A stretch of DNA of 64,000 nucleotides from positions 62,001 to 126,000 of the forward strand of contig NC_004572.3 of NCBI RefSeq assembly GCF_000007485.1. The letters run 5' to 3'. Shown here piece after piece: positions 29,255 through 38,772 of this stretch. This DNA is from Tropheryma whipplei str. Twist (GTDB taxonomy: Bacteria > Actinomycetota > Actinomycetes > Actinomycetales > Microbacteriaceae). The notes below the pieces were generated by a model that worked only from the letters and a program-made list of their open reading frames with translations, ran no database searches and had not been told where the DNA came from. The position numbers and the translations under genes are program-made. Position 1 is the stretch's first letter. Each line of letters begins with the position of its first letter.

Positions 29255-30735
29255 AAGTATTACCGCTACTCTTTGTAACTGCACTTGATGCATGCTTTGC
29301 TGTTGTAACACCGATCTTAATTCCCCTTGTGGTTCTGTTGGTAAGTTGGATCTTTTCAGATAATCTCTATGGTCCATTTTCATATCGCTTGGAAGGTGCG
29401 CTTGCAATATGGGGTGCAGGTTTTGGAGTTCCCGTTAGAGTTCTTCGCCCCCTTGAGTTTTCCGTCAGCGTTATTCCGTTGAGCATGACACTTGTCACGA
29501 TGCTGATTTCCTTGCGCCTCGCAAGACGCTGTGTATTATTTGGGAGAAGGATTTTACTTTTTGTTATTGCATCCATTGCCTATGTCATAACCGCGATGGT
29601 GATTCTAAGCTTTGTTCATTGGGAACTTGTAACACTTGACCCAGTGAAAGTTATTTTTTTTGGACTCTTTCTTTATATATCTTTTGCGCTTTTAGCAAGT
29701 GAGATTCTCATAAACAGAAATCATTCCAGAATTGTCACCCCAATCATCCGGTTGCATGCACCGAAATGGCTCAGAGAGCTAGCGGGCCTTAGTATGCGCT
29801 GCGCAATTATGCTTCTTCTTTTGCAGCTGTCTCTTGCAAGCATGGTTTTTGCCGGTTTGCAGTTTTTGCATACTTTTGATACGGTGCAGATCTATAACAG
29901 TATGCATGCGGGAATAGTTGGTCTAATCAGTATTACCCTTTTACAACTCGCCTTCTTGCCAAACTTTTTGATATGGATAATCTCTTGGCAGGTGGGTGCT
30001 GGGTTTTATATTGGCGGTCTTCACTTTGGTGGTTTTTCAATTGACCATGGTGATTATTCCTTGCCACTGGTTCCAGTATTTGCCTCGCTGCCGGCACAAA
30101 ATTTTCCTTTGATGGGAAATATTATCCTAACTACTGTTTGTGTTATTCCGGTTGGTATTTGGCTTATGAAAAACCGAAGCATATCTTTTAGTTTTGGCTG
30201 GAAGCTGGTTATTGGATTTTCTGGCGTTGTATTAGCAACTCTTAGTCTGGTTTTTCTGAGCTATCTGAGTGGGGGGTCAATTAGCCCTCGTCAATCAGTC
30301 GGGATTGATCTTTTGCTACTGTTCCTTCTCTCATTTGCAGATATTTTCTGCGGTGTTCTTGTTGGTGTTGTTATAGGAATAATTTTCAAGCCATACACAG
30401 CATATGAGAGGATTAAAACTCCACGGGTTTGGGAATACCTTGCCCATTTACCGTCGAGGGCTTCAAGCCTCCTGCCAATTTTTGGCCGCCCCAATGCAAA
30501 CAAAGCGTCAGTAAGCAAGGCGTCAGTAAGCAAAACAACTGAATTGAATACAGGTAATACCCCCGAGACTTCAGGGCGGTCTGTGTTTACTGCAGTGTAT
30601 TTCTGGCGAACAATTTGCAGGGTGTGTCATGTGAAAAGATTGTGGGGCAAACAATCAAAAGTAGACCCAGCGATCAAAGGTAAAAGTCGTAATAAACCCG
30701 GGCTTGGCGTTCCAAGAATGAAAGACCTTGAGTGA
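29251..30735 (+). CDS. PerM-like (DUF6350) integral membrane protein
   Basis: 494 residues with about ten transmembrane helices up to residue 390, then a hydrophilic basic tail. Position before purN-purH and the general pattern fit the actinobacterial DUF6350/PerM family, in which the M. tuberculosis member is linked to cell division. The tail contains the fresh duplication KASVSKASVSK, encoded by a 15-bp tandem repeat at 30504-30533. GTG start at 29251, coupled to the preceding frame. Confidence 0.72.
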   Translation: MKVLPLLFVTALDACFAVVTPILIPLVVLLVSWIFSDNLYGPFSYRLEGALAIWGAGFGVPVRVLRPLEFSVSVIPLSMTLVTMLISLRLARRCVLFGRRILLFVIASIAYVITAMVILSFVHWELVTLDPVKVIFFGLFLYISFALLASEILINRNHSRIVTPIIRLHAPKWLRELAGLSMRCAIMLLLLQLSLASMVFAGLQFLHTFDTVQIYNSMHAGIVGLISITLLQLAFLPNFLIWIISWQVGAGFYIGGLHFGGFSIDHGDYSLPLVPVFASLPAQNFPLMGNIILTTVCVIPVGIWLMKNRSISFSFGWKLVIGFSGVVLATLSLVFLSYLSGGSISPRQSVGIDLLLLFLLSFADIFCGVLVGVVIGIIFKPYTAYERIKTPRVWEYLAHLPSRASSLLPIFGRPNANKASVSKASVSKTTELNTGNTPETSGRSVFTAVYFWRTICRVCHVKRLWGKQSKVDPAIKGKSRNKPGLGVPRMKDLE

Positions 30736-30736
30736 T

Positions 30737-31375
30737 ATGAAAACTGCTATGAGACTTATTGTTATGGTATCCGGGATTGGCTCAGGTCTCTTGCGTCTAA
30801 TTCGAGCTTGCGAACAAAAGGAGCTCAAAGCTGAGATTGTTGCCGTTGGCTCTGACAGGCATGCTCCAGCACTTTCGCATGCCTCAGATTATGGAATTCC
30901 ATTTTTTGTATCCCCATTCAAAGAATATTCCAATCGTGACGCATGGGGGGCGAATCTACTAAACACCGTCTTGGCTTACAAGCCTGATCTGGTCGTGTTG
31001 AGCGGATTTATGCGTATTCTGCCATCATGTGTTGTTGATGCTCTGTCACCTAATTTGATCAACACACATCCATCGTATTTACCTGAGTTTCCCGGAATGA
31101 ATGCAGTCGAGGATGCGTTGCGGGCCGGTGTAAAAACAACCGGTGCAAGTGTTATCAGGGTGGACAATGGAATTGACACGGGCCCTGTTATATCTCAGAT
31201 GAGGGTTAAAGTCTATTCCTCTGACACATGTCAGACTTTACATAGTCGCATAAAAAAGGTTGAGCATCTGCTTTTATGTCGGGCTATCAAAAATATATAC
31301 ACCGAGCAATTCATTCTAAAGAATCTTTTGCATAACAGCGTGAGGCGTCCCTCTGGTAAAACAGGAGATCGATGA
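30737..31375 (+). CDS. purN: Phosphoribosylglycinamide formyltransferase
   Basis: Transfers a formyl group from 10-formyl-THF to GAR in purine synthesis. Catalytic Asn and His lie in NTHPSYLPEFPG and the Asp in GIDTGPVI. The phosphate-binding loop, usually SGxGSNL, reads SGIGSGLL here, so the usual Asn is Gly. With the ATG at 30737 it has 212 residues; a TTG at 30728 would overlap the previous gene. A further ATG at 30749 is also possible. purH follows 39 bp later. Confidence 0.9.
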   Translation: MKTAMRLIVMVSGIGSGLLRLIRACEQKELKAEIVAVGSDRHAPALSHASDYGIPFFVSPFKEYSNRDAWGANLLNTVLAYKPDLVVLSGFMRILPSCVVDALSPNLINTHPSYLPEFPGMNAVEDALRAGVKTTGASVIRVDNGIDTGPVISQMRVKVYSSDTCQTLHSRIKKVEHLLLCRAIKNIYTEQFILKNLLHNSVRRPSGKTGDR

Positions 31376-31414
31376 ACGGGTCGGTAAATTTTAGTGATAA
31401 GTAATGTTTAGAAT

Positions 31415-33043
31415 ATGACGACAAATATACGTATAAAAAGAGCTCTTATTTCAGTGAGTGATAAGTCAGGCCTTGCAGATCTAGCAGAAGCCCTCGCGGC
31501 GCATTCTGTCAAAATAGTGTCAACCGGCAGCACGGCAGAGTTCATACGCGGGGTGTCTATTCCCGTGCGCGATGTATCTGAGGTAACAGGGGTTGGGGAA
31601 CTCTTGGATGGCCGCGTGAAAACCCTGCATCCCAAAATACATGCCCCGATTCTTGCTGACACAACTTCACAGATGCACCGCGCGCAGCTACAGCAGCTTG
31701 GCGTTGATGCTTTTGATCTTGTCGTGGTCAACCTGTATCCATTTTTTGAAATTTCCAAAAACTCTGAAGCAGAATTCTCTGATGTAATTGAGCAAATTGA
31801 CATTGGTGGCTCTGCCCTAATAAGGGCTGCGGCAAAAAATCATACACGAGTTGTTGTTATTGTTGATCCAAGTGACTACATTCATGTGATTAACAGCCTT
31901 GAAAGGGGTGCCCCGTCCCGCCTGCGCCACCAACTCGCTATAAAGGCGTATTCACACACTTCCGAATATGATCTTCATATTTCCAGATGGCTTTCCGAGC
32001 GGTTTTACAAACATACTCTTTATTCTTCGAGTGATTCTGTAGGTGATGTTTGTGATAACAATCTCGATTCCAATGATCATTTTGTTGAACTGCGTGGCAA
32101 AAAACTGGGTGATCTGCGCTACGGCGAAAACAGTCATCAGAAGGCTTCCCTATACCTGTCTTGCAAGGAGAGCGTTCCCCAATTGGGCTTGGCGAGTGCA
32201 GCTCTTCTTGGGGGCAAGCAGATGTCGTACAACAATTATCTTGACGCAGATGTTGCCTCAAGAATTGTCAACAGCTTTGATCTGCCAACAGTATCGTTTG
32301 TAAAGCACGGTAACCCTTGTGGAATTGCCTCAAATATTGAGGTTGCTATTGCATGCAGAAATGCTCATGAGTGTGACCCAACTTCAGCCTTTGGCGGTGT
32401 TGTCGCTGTCAATAGGGAAGTTACCCTTGACGTTGCAACTCATCTTTTGCCGATTTTTATAGAGGTAGTTGTGGCGCCCGGTTATGACCCACAAGCACTA
32501 CAGCTTTTGCTAAAAAAGAAGAATCTGAGGGTTGTAGAGCTTCCTGAGTGCGCTTCGTATCCGCAAGATCAGTTGCGGCAAATCTCCGGTGGATTTCTGG
32601 TGCAGGACGCAGACAAATTTGACCATCACGACACATTTTCCAGCTGGACTCAGGTGTCTGGCCCACGTATTTTTATGGATGCCGGAGCTGATAACGAGAC
32701 GCTAATGGATTTGGAATTTGCCTGGAAATCCTGTGCGTTTGTTAAATCCAATGCGATTCTTCTGGCAAAAAACATGGCATCGGTTGGAATAGGAATGGGG
32801 CAGGTAAATAGACTAGATGCGTGTTACCTGGCTGTAAATCGTGCGGGATCCAGATCCCTGGGTGCAGTCGCCGCATCTGATGCATTTTTTCCCTTTTCTG
32901 ATGGCCTGGATGTGCTAATAAATTCCGGAGTAAAGGCTATTGTGCAGCCGGGCGGGTCTGTTCGTGATAATGCTGTTATAGCTGCTGCTCAACAGGCGGG
33001 TGTCACCATGTTTTTTACCGGAAAGAGGCATTTTGCGCATTGA
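31415..33043 (+). CDS. purH: Bifunctional AICAR formyltransferase / IMP cyclohydrolase
   Basis: Last two steps of IMP synthesis. N-terminal MGS-like cyclohydrolase domain (ALISVSDKSGLADLAEAL, STGSTAEFIR). C-terminal formyltransferase with the catalytic Lys-His in VKHGNPCGIA, the region LRYGENSHQKASLY and the ending TGKRHFAH. 542 residues. ATG at 31415. A TAATGT box 7 bp upstream could be a -10 giving a nearly leaderless message. Confidence 0.95.
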   Translation: MTTNIRIKRALISVSDKSGLADLAEALAAHSVKIVSTGSTAEFIRGVSIPVRDVSEVTGVGELLDGRVKTLHPKIHAPILADTTSQMHRAQLQQLGVDAFDLVVVNLYPFFEISKNSEAEFSDVIEQIDIGGSALIRAAAKNHTRVVVIVDPSDYIHVINSLERGAPSRLRHQLAIKAYSHTSEYDLHISRWLSERFYKHTLYSSSDSVGDVCDNNLDSNDHFVELRGKKLGDLRYGENSHQKASLYLSCKESVPQLGLASAALLGGKQMSYNNYLDADVASRIVNSFDLPTVSFVKHGNPCGIASNIEVAIACRNAHECDPTSAFGGVVAVNREVTLDVATHLLPIFIEVVVAPGYDPQALQLLLKKKNLRVVELPECASYPQDQLRQISGGFLVQDADKFDHHDTFSSWTQVSGPRIFMDAGADNETLMDLEFAWKSCAFVKSNAILLAKNMASVGIGMGQVNRLDACYLAVNRAGSRSLGAVAASDAFFPFSDGLDVLINSGVKAIVQPGGSVRDNAVIAAAQQAGVTMFFTGKRHFAH

Positions 33044-33130
33044 ATGTTTTGCCCCACAGTGTTTCTCTGGACCATTTCTCTGGACCATTTCTGAAGACAA
33101 AAACATGCAACGTGCCCCTTATTTAGTAGC

Positions 33131-33472
33131 TTAATCAAGCAAGACAAGCACAAAACCGATCAACGATGCTAATACAAGATGTGCAACGGCAAGACCAATA
33201 GACCGAAAATCTATTAGACTTAGAGCTGCAAGCAGTGAAACCACGAGATACATGATTGAGCGAAGGTATATACTTGCTGAAATTGCCGGAGATGTCGATA
33301 AGATACACGCCCACCCCAGACCCAGGACAATCGGCAGCACAACACCAAATATTGCGTTCACGGGCCAGGTGACTGAGGATAAACACCAAACTTCAAGGAT
33401 TGTCGCAGACAGAACAAAACTCAGATCTCGTGCTAGCAGAAATACTGCAAGTTTTTTATTCATTGACTTCAT
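33131..33472 (-). CDS. YrdB/DUF2568-like four-helix membrane protein
   Basis: 113 residues almost entirely made of four transmembrane helices. The pattern matches the YrdB family of unknown function (LLARDLSFVLSATILEVW, then GLGWACILS). Convergent with purH and divergent from the MFS gene with a 26-bp gap. An internal ATG at 33463 is an alternative start. In front of its stop lie two tandem copies of a 14-bp sequence (33062-33090). Confidence 0.75.
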   Translation of the reverse strand: MKSMNKKLAVFLLARDLSFVLSATILEVWCLSSVTWPVNAIFGVVLPIVLGLGWACILSTSPAISASIYLRSIMYLVVSLLAALSLIDFRSIGLAVAHLVLASLIGFVLVLLD

Positions 33473-33498
33473 ACTCGCTTAAACGAGGATAGACGATT

Positions 33499-34632
33499 TT
33501 GCTGTTGTTGCTTGTTTTGTCCGCAGGGGTTTTTCTGTCGGTAGTCGGAGAAATGATCCCCGCTTCAGCCATAAAGTATATGGCTGAAGATCTGAATGTT
33601 AGCCTCGGAAAAATTGGGTTTTTGATAACATTGTTTTCCTTTGCTGTAATTCTGACAGCCCCCATTCTTACTATTATCACTAGGGGCATAAGTCGCAGAT
33701 CTCTTATGACGACAGTCATTATTTTTCTGGGCCTCTTTCATGCAAGCGCTGCGCTTTTTACCGGATATGAGATGGTGGCAGTGGTTCGCTTTCTGACAGG
33801 TGCTGTTCACGGTATGTTTTGGACACTTGTCGGAAGTATAGTTGGCCAGCTATACGCGCCACACAGTCTCGCAAGAGCGATGTCGATTGTTCTTGGAGGT
33901 GGCACTGTGTCTTATGTTATTGGCCTTCCGTTGTCAAACTTTTTTGCATTTCAGTTTGGCTGGAAGTCAGTGGTGATTGTCCTGGGTATTATGTTTGTTC
34001 TATTGGGCTTGTTATTCAACTTTACGCTGAAAGTTCCCCTACATTCGGCCAGAATGGGTCCTGCCAAAAATAGGAATGTTTTTAAAAGTAAATGGATGCC
34101 GATTTGTATTTTGAGTGCCTCAGTTTTACTTGGGCAGTTTATTTTTTCAAGTTATGTTCCTGCGTTTTTGTCAAAGCGATATTCGCCAGAGTTTGTTAGT
34201 ATTCTCCTATTTGTATACGGATTTTGTGGATGTATTGGCAATGTTCTGGCAGGCGTTTTTAAACCCACTCGTAGGCGATTTATGGTTATCATCGCTACAT
34301 CATTGATTTGTATTTTGCTTTTCTCGTTTATGGATAACGCAATTGGGCTTGCTGCGTATGCTATTTGGGGTGCCATGTTTGGTGCAGTCCCGGTATTGTT
34401 GACTGTCTTTTTGCTGAGTAATACAAGCGATAATAATCGTGATATCGCCAACGCTTATTACACTATGAGTTTCAACATCGGGATAGGTTTGGGTGCACTA
34501 TTCGGCGGGCTTTTTCTCGATGGATTTGGGTTTTATGTGCTTCCACTTGCGTCTTGTGCCGCATTACTGTTGAGTTTTCTGTTATCACTGAGAACTGTTT
34601 CAGGGCGCCATAATCCTGCTGATACCGGCTGA
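33499..34632 (+). CDS. MFS transporter, drug/sugar efflux type
   Basis: 377 residues with 12 predicted transmembrane helices. The loop between helices 2 and 3 contains TRGISRRSLM, close to the MFS G-x3-D-R-x-G-R-R motif but degenerate. EMIPASAIKYMAEDL and the following segment resemble AraJ/CynX-like exporters. It starts at TTG 33499 directly with hydrophobic residues, so the true N-terminus is uncertain. The last 33 codons overlap the convergent truB gene. Substrate unknown. Confidence 0.82.
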   Translation: MLLLLVLSAGVFLSVVGEMIPASAIKYMAEDLNVSLGKIGFLITLFSFAVILTAPILTIITRGISRRSLMTTVIIFLGLFHASAALFTGYEMVAVVRFLTGAVHGMFWTLVGSIVGQLYAPHSLARAMSIVLGGGTVSYVIGLPLSNFFAFQFGWKSVVIVLGIMFVLLGLLFNFTLKVPLHSARMGPAKNRNVFKSKWMPICILSASVLLGQFIFSSYVPAFLSKRYSPEFVSILLFVYGFCGCIGNVLAGVFKPTRRRFMVIIATSLICILLFSFMDNAIGLAAYAIWGAMFGAVPVLLTVFLLSNTSDNNRDIANAYYTMSFNIGIGLGALFGGLFLDGFGFYVLPLASCAALLLSFLLSLRTVSGRHNPADTG

Positions 34633-35621
34633 ATAACCGCAATTAAATTTTCTTTACAAACTGCACACACCGGGCCTTTTGAGTCGATTCCAAGAGATAT
34701 ATATCGCCCGCAACTTAGGTCATCTGCCTGTTTTTGACTAACTTCTATCGGTTTGTAAATTCTTGATAATGCCTGGAGGGCTGTGAGGCGAGTGAATGAC
34801 AGTGTATCACCTTGTGTATAGTGCACTTCACGAAGCGCTGTGCATGTATCTTTAATTCCAAGCTCAGTACAATTAATTCCAGGCTCAGTACAATCGTGCT
34901 TATCACTCTCGGAGATGGCCATGTTGTCAGTTAATCCTTGCGTATTACCACTAGGCGTTCGCTCAGACATGGTGGCTTCCTTTTTGTTTATTTCCCGATA
35001 TATTTCATGCAAATGAAATGGCCCTATGCTGAGGCGTTTTAGGTATGATAAGTGCCCGCCAACACCCAGGAATTTTCCCATATCCCGGGCCAATGCCCTA
35101 ACGTATGTACCAGATGAACAGGTAATCTGCACATGAACTTGGTTATTTTCAAAATCTCCGAGAAATTTCCAATGCACCCGCACCTCTCGTGCATTGAGCT
35201 TTGGGATAATCCCCTGACGCGCTAGATTGTACGCTCTATTTCCAGAGACCTTTATTGCGCTGTATGCGCTCGGGATTTGTTTGATTGTTCCGCTTAATTT
35301 CTCCGCAGCCCTCCCTATGCTCTCGAGTGTAATTTTGTCAAGGGATGGCTTTGGTGCACTGTATATAATCTCACCTTCTGAATCATCAGTTGTTGTTTGT
35401 GTGCCCAGCGTTATTGTTGCAATATACCGCTTATCAAGATTGGACATATATCTTATAAGTCTTGTTGCAGTTCCGCATCCCATTATCAAAAGACCACACG
35501 CTGCCGGATCGAGGGTTCCGCAATGCCCGATTTTTTTTATTCCTGTGAGGTGCCTTATTTTTGCAACAGCTGTGTGACTTGTAATGCCGCTTATTTTGTC
35601 TACCAGAAGAACCTGCGTCAT
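34533..35621 (-). CDS. truB: tRNA pseudouridine-55 synthase
   Basis: Makes pseudouridine 55 in the T loop of tRNAs. The catalytic Asp is in GHCGTLDPAACGLLIMG near residue 43, and the family motif CSSGTYVRALARDMG is present. With the ATG at 35621 it has 362 residues, longer than usual because of an inserted Ser/Thr/Asn-rich segment (around residues 220-265) and a tail of some 18 residues. The insert contains two tandem copies of a 21-bp sequence (34854-34895). The 3' end overlaps the MFS gene by 100 bp. Confidence 0.93.
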   Translation of the reverse strand: MTQVLLVDKISGITSHTAVAKIRHLTGIKKIGHCGTLDPAACGLLIMGCGTATRLIRYMSNLDKRYIATITLGTQTTTDDSEGEIIYSAPKPSLDKITLESIGRAAEKLSGTIKQIPSAYSAIKVSGNRAYNLARQGIIPKLNAREVRVHWKFLGDFENNQVHVQITCSSGTYVRALARDMGKFLGVGGHLSYLKRLSIGPFHLHEIYREINKKEATMSERTPSGNTQGLTDNMAISESDKHDCTEPGINCTELGIKDTCTALREVHYTQGDTLSFTRLTALQALSRIYKPIEVSQKQADDLSCGRYISLGIDSKGPVCAVCKENLIAVIQPVSAGLWRPETVLSDNRKLNSNAAQDASGST

Positions 35622-35713
35622 AGCGAACAGTATATACATCTCAGAACGTTCAACTTTACCTAACATAGGCCAAATGAGTCTGGTATCATTTCCTCGATCA
35701 AGAAGGGGGTTTG

Positions 35714-36838
35714 ATGTTTTTTCTTGGTGTCCTGATCATTCTTGTTTTTGTGTATATTGCAGTTGCCCTGCATGAACTTGGACACATGCTACCGGCAAAG
35801 TATTTCGGTGTGCCGGTGCAGAAATATGCAATTGGATTTGGACCATCTCTTTTCAGTTTTAAGAAGCGCGAGACTTCATATTCTTTCAATCTTCTACCAT
35901 TGGGTGGGTATGTTCAGCTGGAGGGTATGCTGCCTCCATCTGAAAACCCTCGACGTTGGTTTAAAAAACTTATGAAATTTGCCGAATCTGATAGCCCACG
36001 GGCGTTTTGGCGCTTGCCTGCTTGGAAAAAAATAATAGTTATGTTTTCTGGTCCGTTTGTAAATCTTATTCTCGCGACATTGGGGTATGTATTCGTTCTA
36101 TCTGTTCTGGGCCTCCCTGTTATAAAACCGGTGATTCACGAGGTTATTGCGAACACTCCGGCTGCTTCTGCCGGAATTCTTCCGGGTGATGAAATTATTG
36201 CAATAAACGACACAGCAATCAGCTCACCGGGTCAGATTAGGGGTCTCATACAAGACAAGGATCTTGTTACGCTATCGCTTCTCAAAGATGGCGGCACCCG
36301 TATTGTTTCACTGCGACCTTTGAATGGTTCAATTGGTGTGAAGTTTTCGACGGTGAATGAAAGGCAGTCAATTTTTGATGCTTTGTCAAGTATGGTAAAA
36401 GATACCGTTGGCGTGACAAAATCTCTTATCGCTCTGCCATATAACCTGTTTACGGGCCTTGCCGATACATTACATCAGAGAAAAGATGGTGTGGTTGGCC
36501 TTATTGGTGCGGCTAGAATCTCGGGTGATATTGTATCCGCACCCAGCATTTCATTGTATGACAAGTTGCGGAGCATGATCTGGATTTTTGCCTCATTGAA
36601 TCTTGCGTTATTTGTTTTCAACATGATTCCTCTTTTACCTTTTGACGGTGGGTATATTGCTGCTGCTGTTTTTGAGGGCGCGCGTTCACGCGTGCTTCTT
36701 GCGTTCAGAAAAAATGACTACGCTCCAGTCAATATCTCATATTTGTTACCTGTTACACTGCTTGTAACAGCCGCGATTATTGTGATGAGTATTATGCTCG
36801 CCTGGATAGATATAGTAAACCCGCTTCGTCTTGGTTAG
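35714..36838 (+). CDS. rseP: Site-2 (RseP-type) membrane metalloprotease
   Basis: Intramembrane zinc protease that cleaves anti-sigma factors or signal-peptide remnants. Zinc motif HELGH in ALHELGHMLPAKYFG near residue 22, PDZ domain around residues 135-205 (ANTPAASAGILPGDEIIAIN), and the third ligand in NMIPLLPFDGGYIAA. The ATG at 35714 follows AAGAAGGGGG. 374 residues. Convergent with dxr (1-bp gap); the truB-rseP-dxr neighbourhood is typical. Confidence 0.93.
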   Translation: MFFLGVLIILVFVYIAVALHELGHMLPAKYFGVPVQKYAIGFGPSLFSFKKRETSYSFNLLPLGGYVQLEGMLPPSENPRRWFKKLMKFAESDSPRAFWRLPAWKKIIVMFSGPFVNLILATLGYVFVLSVLGLPVIKPVIHEVIANTPAASAGILPGDEIIAINDTAISSPGQIRGLIQDKDLVTLSLLKDGGTRIVSLRPLNGSIGVKFSTVNERQSIFDALSSMVKDTVGVTKSLIALPYNLFTGLADTLHQRKDGVVGLIGAARISGDIVSAPSISLYDKLRSMIWIFASLNLALFVFNMIPLLPFDGGYIAAAVFEGARSRVLLAFRKNDYAPVNISYLLPVTLLVTAAIIVMSIMLAWIDIVNPLRLG

Positions 36839-36839
36839 C

Positions 36840-37946
36840 TCAGTCAGCGCTCATATTCTCTATAACTGTTTTGGCTAGCTCTCTGGTCCGGGCATCCTCT
36901 TCTAAAATGACCTCAATTGGATTTTTCGCCGACTCGCGGTTCGTATGTTGTTTTGTATAGAGGTTAAAAACCGTTTCTGTTACATGGATTATCCTTGCAA
37001 AGGATATTTTGCCAGCCATAAATGCCTCTACTGCACATTCATTGCTGGCGTTCAGGACAGCGGGATAAACCCCTCCGGCTTCACCGGCTCGCCGTGCGAG
37101 ATTGATACTCCTCATTGAGTTTTCTGTTGGTGGCAGGAAGTCCCACCTCTGCCTTGCACCCCACTCAAGTGGTCTAACCGCATTTAAAGCTCGGTTAGGC
37201 CAACTCAGGGCATACCCTATTGGCAGGGTCATATCTGCAACAGAGGCCTGTGCAATAACAGATCCGTCTTTATACTCGACCATTGAATGAACAATTGATT
37301 GTGGGTGAATCACAACATCGATTTGCGAGTACGGAATACCAAATAGTAGATGCGCTTCAATAATCTCAAGACCCTTATTGAACATTGTTGCGGAATTTAT
37401 ACTTATCATGGGTCCCATATTCCATGTGGGATGGTCTAGGGCATCTTTAAGAGTTATACCCTCCAGGCTTTCCCTGTCATAAAAAGGCCCACCCGAAGCT
37501 GTCAGGATGAGCTTATTTACCTCGGAGAATTTTCCGGACTTCATGGCCTGCGCTATCGCAGAATGCTCTGAATCAACCGGCGTTATTTGACCTTTGAAGG
37601 TTGTCATGTCTAGGAAATATTTCCCGCCCATAATCAATGATTCTTTGTTCGCCAGCGCAAGCCGTTTGCCGGTCTTGAGCGTAGCGTATGTAGATAATAA
37701 TCCAGCCGCGCCGGTTATGGCGTTTAGCACAACATCCGCCTCGGTAGCTTCTATAAGCTCTGCCGCTTCGCTCGCACCCTGTGCTGTGTTTTTCGTGCCA
37801 AGTACTTGCGCTTGCTCTCGAAGAAGACTTGTTTGCGTGCTAGCAGCGAGCCCTACAACCAGAAAACTATCGCGATTTTTTAAGATAAAGTCAATCGCTT
37901 GTGTTCCTATAGATCCGGTTGAGCCAACAATTATTACCCTCTGCAC
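36840..37946 (-). CDS. dxr: 1-deoxy-D-xylulose-5-phosphate reductoisomerase
   Basis: First committed step of the MEP isoprenoid pathway, which here would feed menaquinone and cell-wall lipids. NADPH loop GSTGSIGTQAID, LANKESLIMGG, metal site PVDSEHSAIAQ, and the flexible loop HPTWNMGPMISINSATM are present. 368 residues. GTG start at 37946. Divergent from the PP2C gene by about 50 bp. Confidence 0.95.
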   Translation of the reverse strand: MQRVIIVGSTGSIGTQAIDFILKNRDSFLVVGLAASTQTSLLREQAQVLGTKNTAQGASEAAELIEATEADVVLNAITGAAGLLSTYATLKTGKRLALANKESLIMGGKYFLDMTTFKGQITPVDSEHSAIAQAMKSGKFSEVNKLILTASGGPFYDRESLEGITLKDALDHPTWNMGPMISINSATMFNKGLEIIEAHLLFGIPYSQIDVVIHPQSIVHSMVEYKDGSVIAQASVADMTLPIGYALSWPNRALNAVRPLEWGARQRWDFLPPTENSMRSINLARRAGEAGGVYPAVLNASNECAVEAFMAGKISFARIIHVTETVFNLYTKQHTNRESAKNPIEVILEEDARTRELAKTVIENMSAD

Positions 37947-37997
37947 ACTTGAAACTCTAGTACAATTTTCGTATCCGCATAAGACTTGTTAAGGGCT

Positions 37998-38750
37998 GTG
38001 TCTAATAGATCAACTGGTTCAGATGATTACATCGTCTCTGGCAAGTTCTCTATATCGTGGGCCTCACTTAGCCATGTTGGCCACCACCGAGAGTCTAATG
38101 AAGACAGCTACAGTGCAAAGCCCCCGCTATGGGTTGTTGCCGATGGCATGGGTGGTCATGCTTGTGGTGATATTGCCAGCGGAGTTGTTACATCTTTTCT
38201 GTCTGCTATATCTTCAGACTTTGTAAGTCCGCAGGATATTACTGGGGCTTTGCGACAAGCACTTGCAAGTCTTGCCAAAAAAATTGGCTCTACCACTGCG
38301 GGAACAACCCTATCGGGAATTGGACTCTCAAAAGTGGATAACCAACCAGCCTGGCTTGTTCTAAATCTCGGCGATAGCCGTGTTTATTGTATTGAATCTG
38401 GCAAGATACGTTTACTAACTGAAGATCATTCGATTGTTCACGAGATGATCAAAAGCGGCCAAATAACACCAGAAGAAGCTGCTATTCATCCTTATAACAA
38501 CATCATAACCCGGGCAGTTAGTTTCAACAGCGAGCCCATTCCAGATTTTAGCTTTCTTCCGCTTCGCAGCGGCGTACGGTTTATTATTTGCTCTGATGGA
38601 CTTACCAAAGAATTGAATGATGCGCAGATCGAGACGCATGCCACCCGTGGATCTCCTCGCGAGGCTGCTGAGAGTCTTTTATATGCAGCACTCTCTGCTG
38701 GGGGAAGGGACAATATTACGATTATCCTTCTTGATGTTCACGATAAGTAA
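37998..38750 (+). CDS. PPM/PP2C-type Ser/Thr protein phosphatase
   Basis: Mn/Mg-dependent phosphatase related to PstP. Metal-binding motifs RESNEDSY, VVADGMGGHACGDIAS, NLGDSRVY, CSDGLTKEL and GRDNITIILLDV appear in the correct order. I choose the GTG at 37998, just after AAGGG; a TTG at 37986 would add four residues. About 250 residues with no C-terminal membrane helix, so it is a soluble form. No Ser/Thr kinase gene is adjacent. Confidence 0.9.
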   Translation: MSNRSTGSDDYIVSGKFSISWASLSHVGHHRESNEDSYSAKPPLWVVADGMGGHACGDIASGVVTSFLSAISSDFVSPQDITGALRQALASLAKKIGSTTAGTTLSGIGLSKVDNQPAWLVLNLGDSRVYCIESGKIRLLTEDHSIVHEMIKSGQITPEEAAIHPYNNIITRAVSFNSEPIPDFSFLPLRSGVRFIICSDGLTKELNDAQIETHATRGSPREAAESLLYAALSAGGRDNITIILLDVHDK

Positions 38751-38772
38751 TATATCCCATTTCATTAGATGC

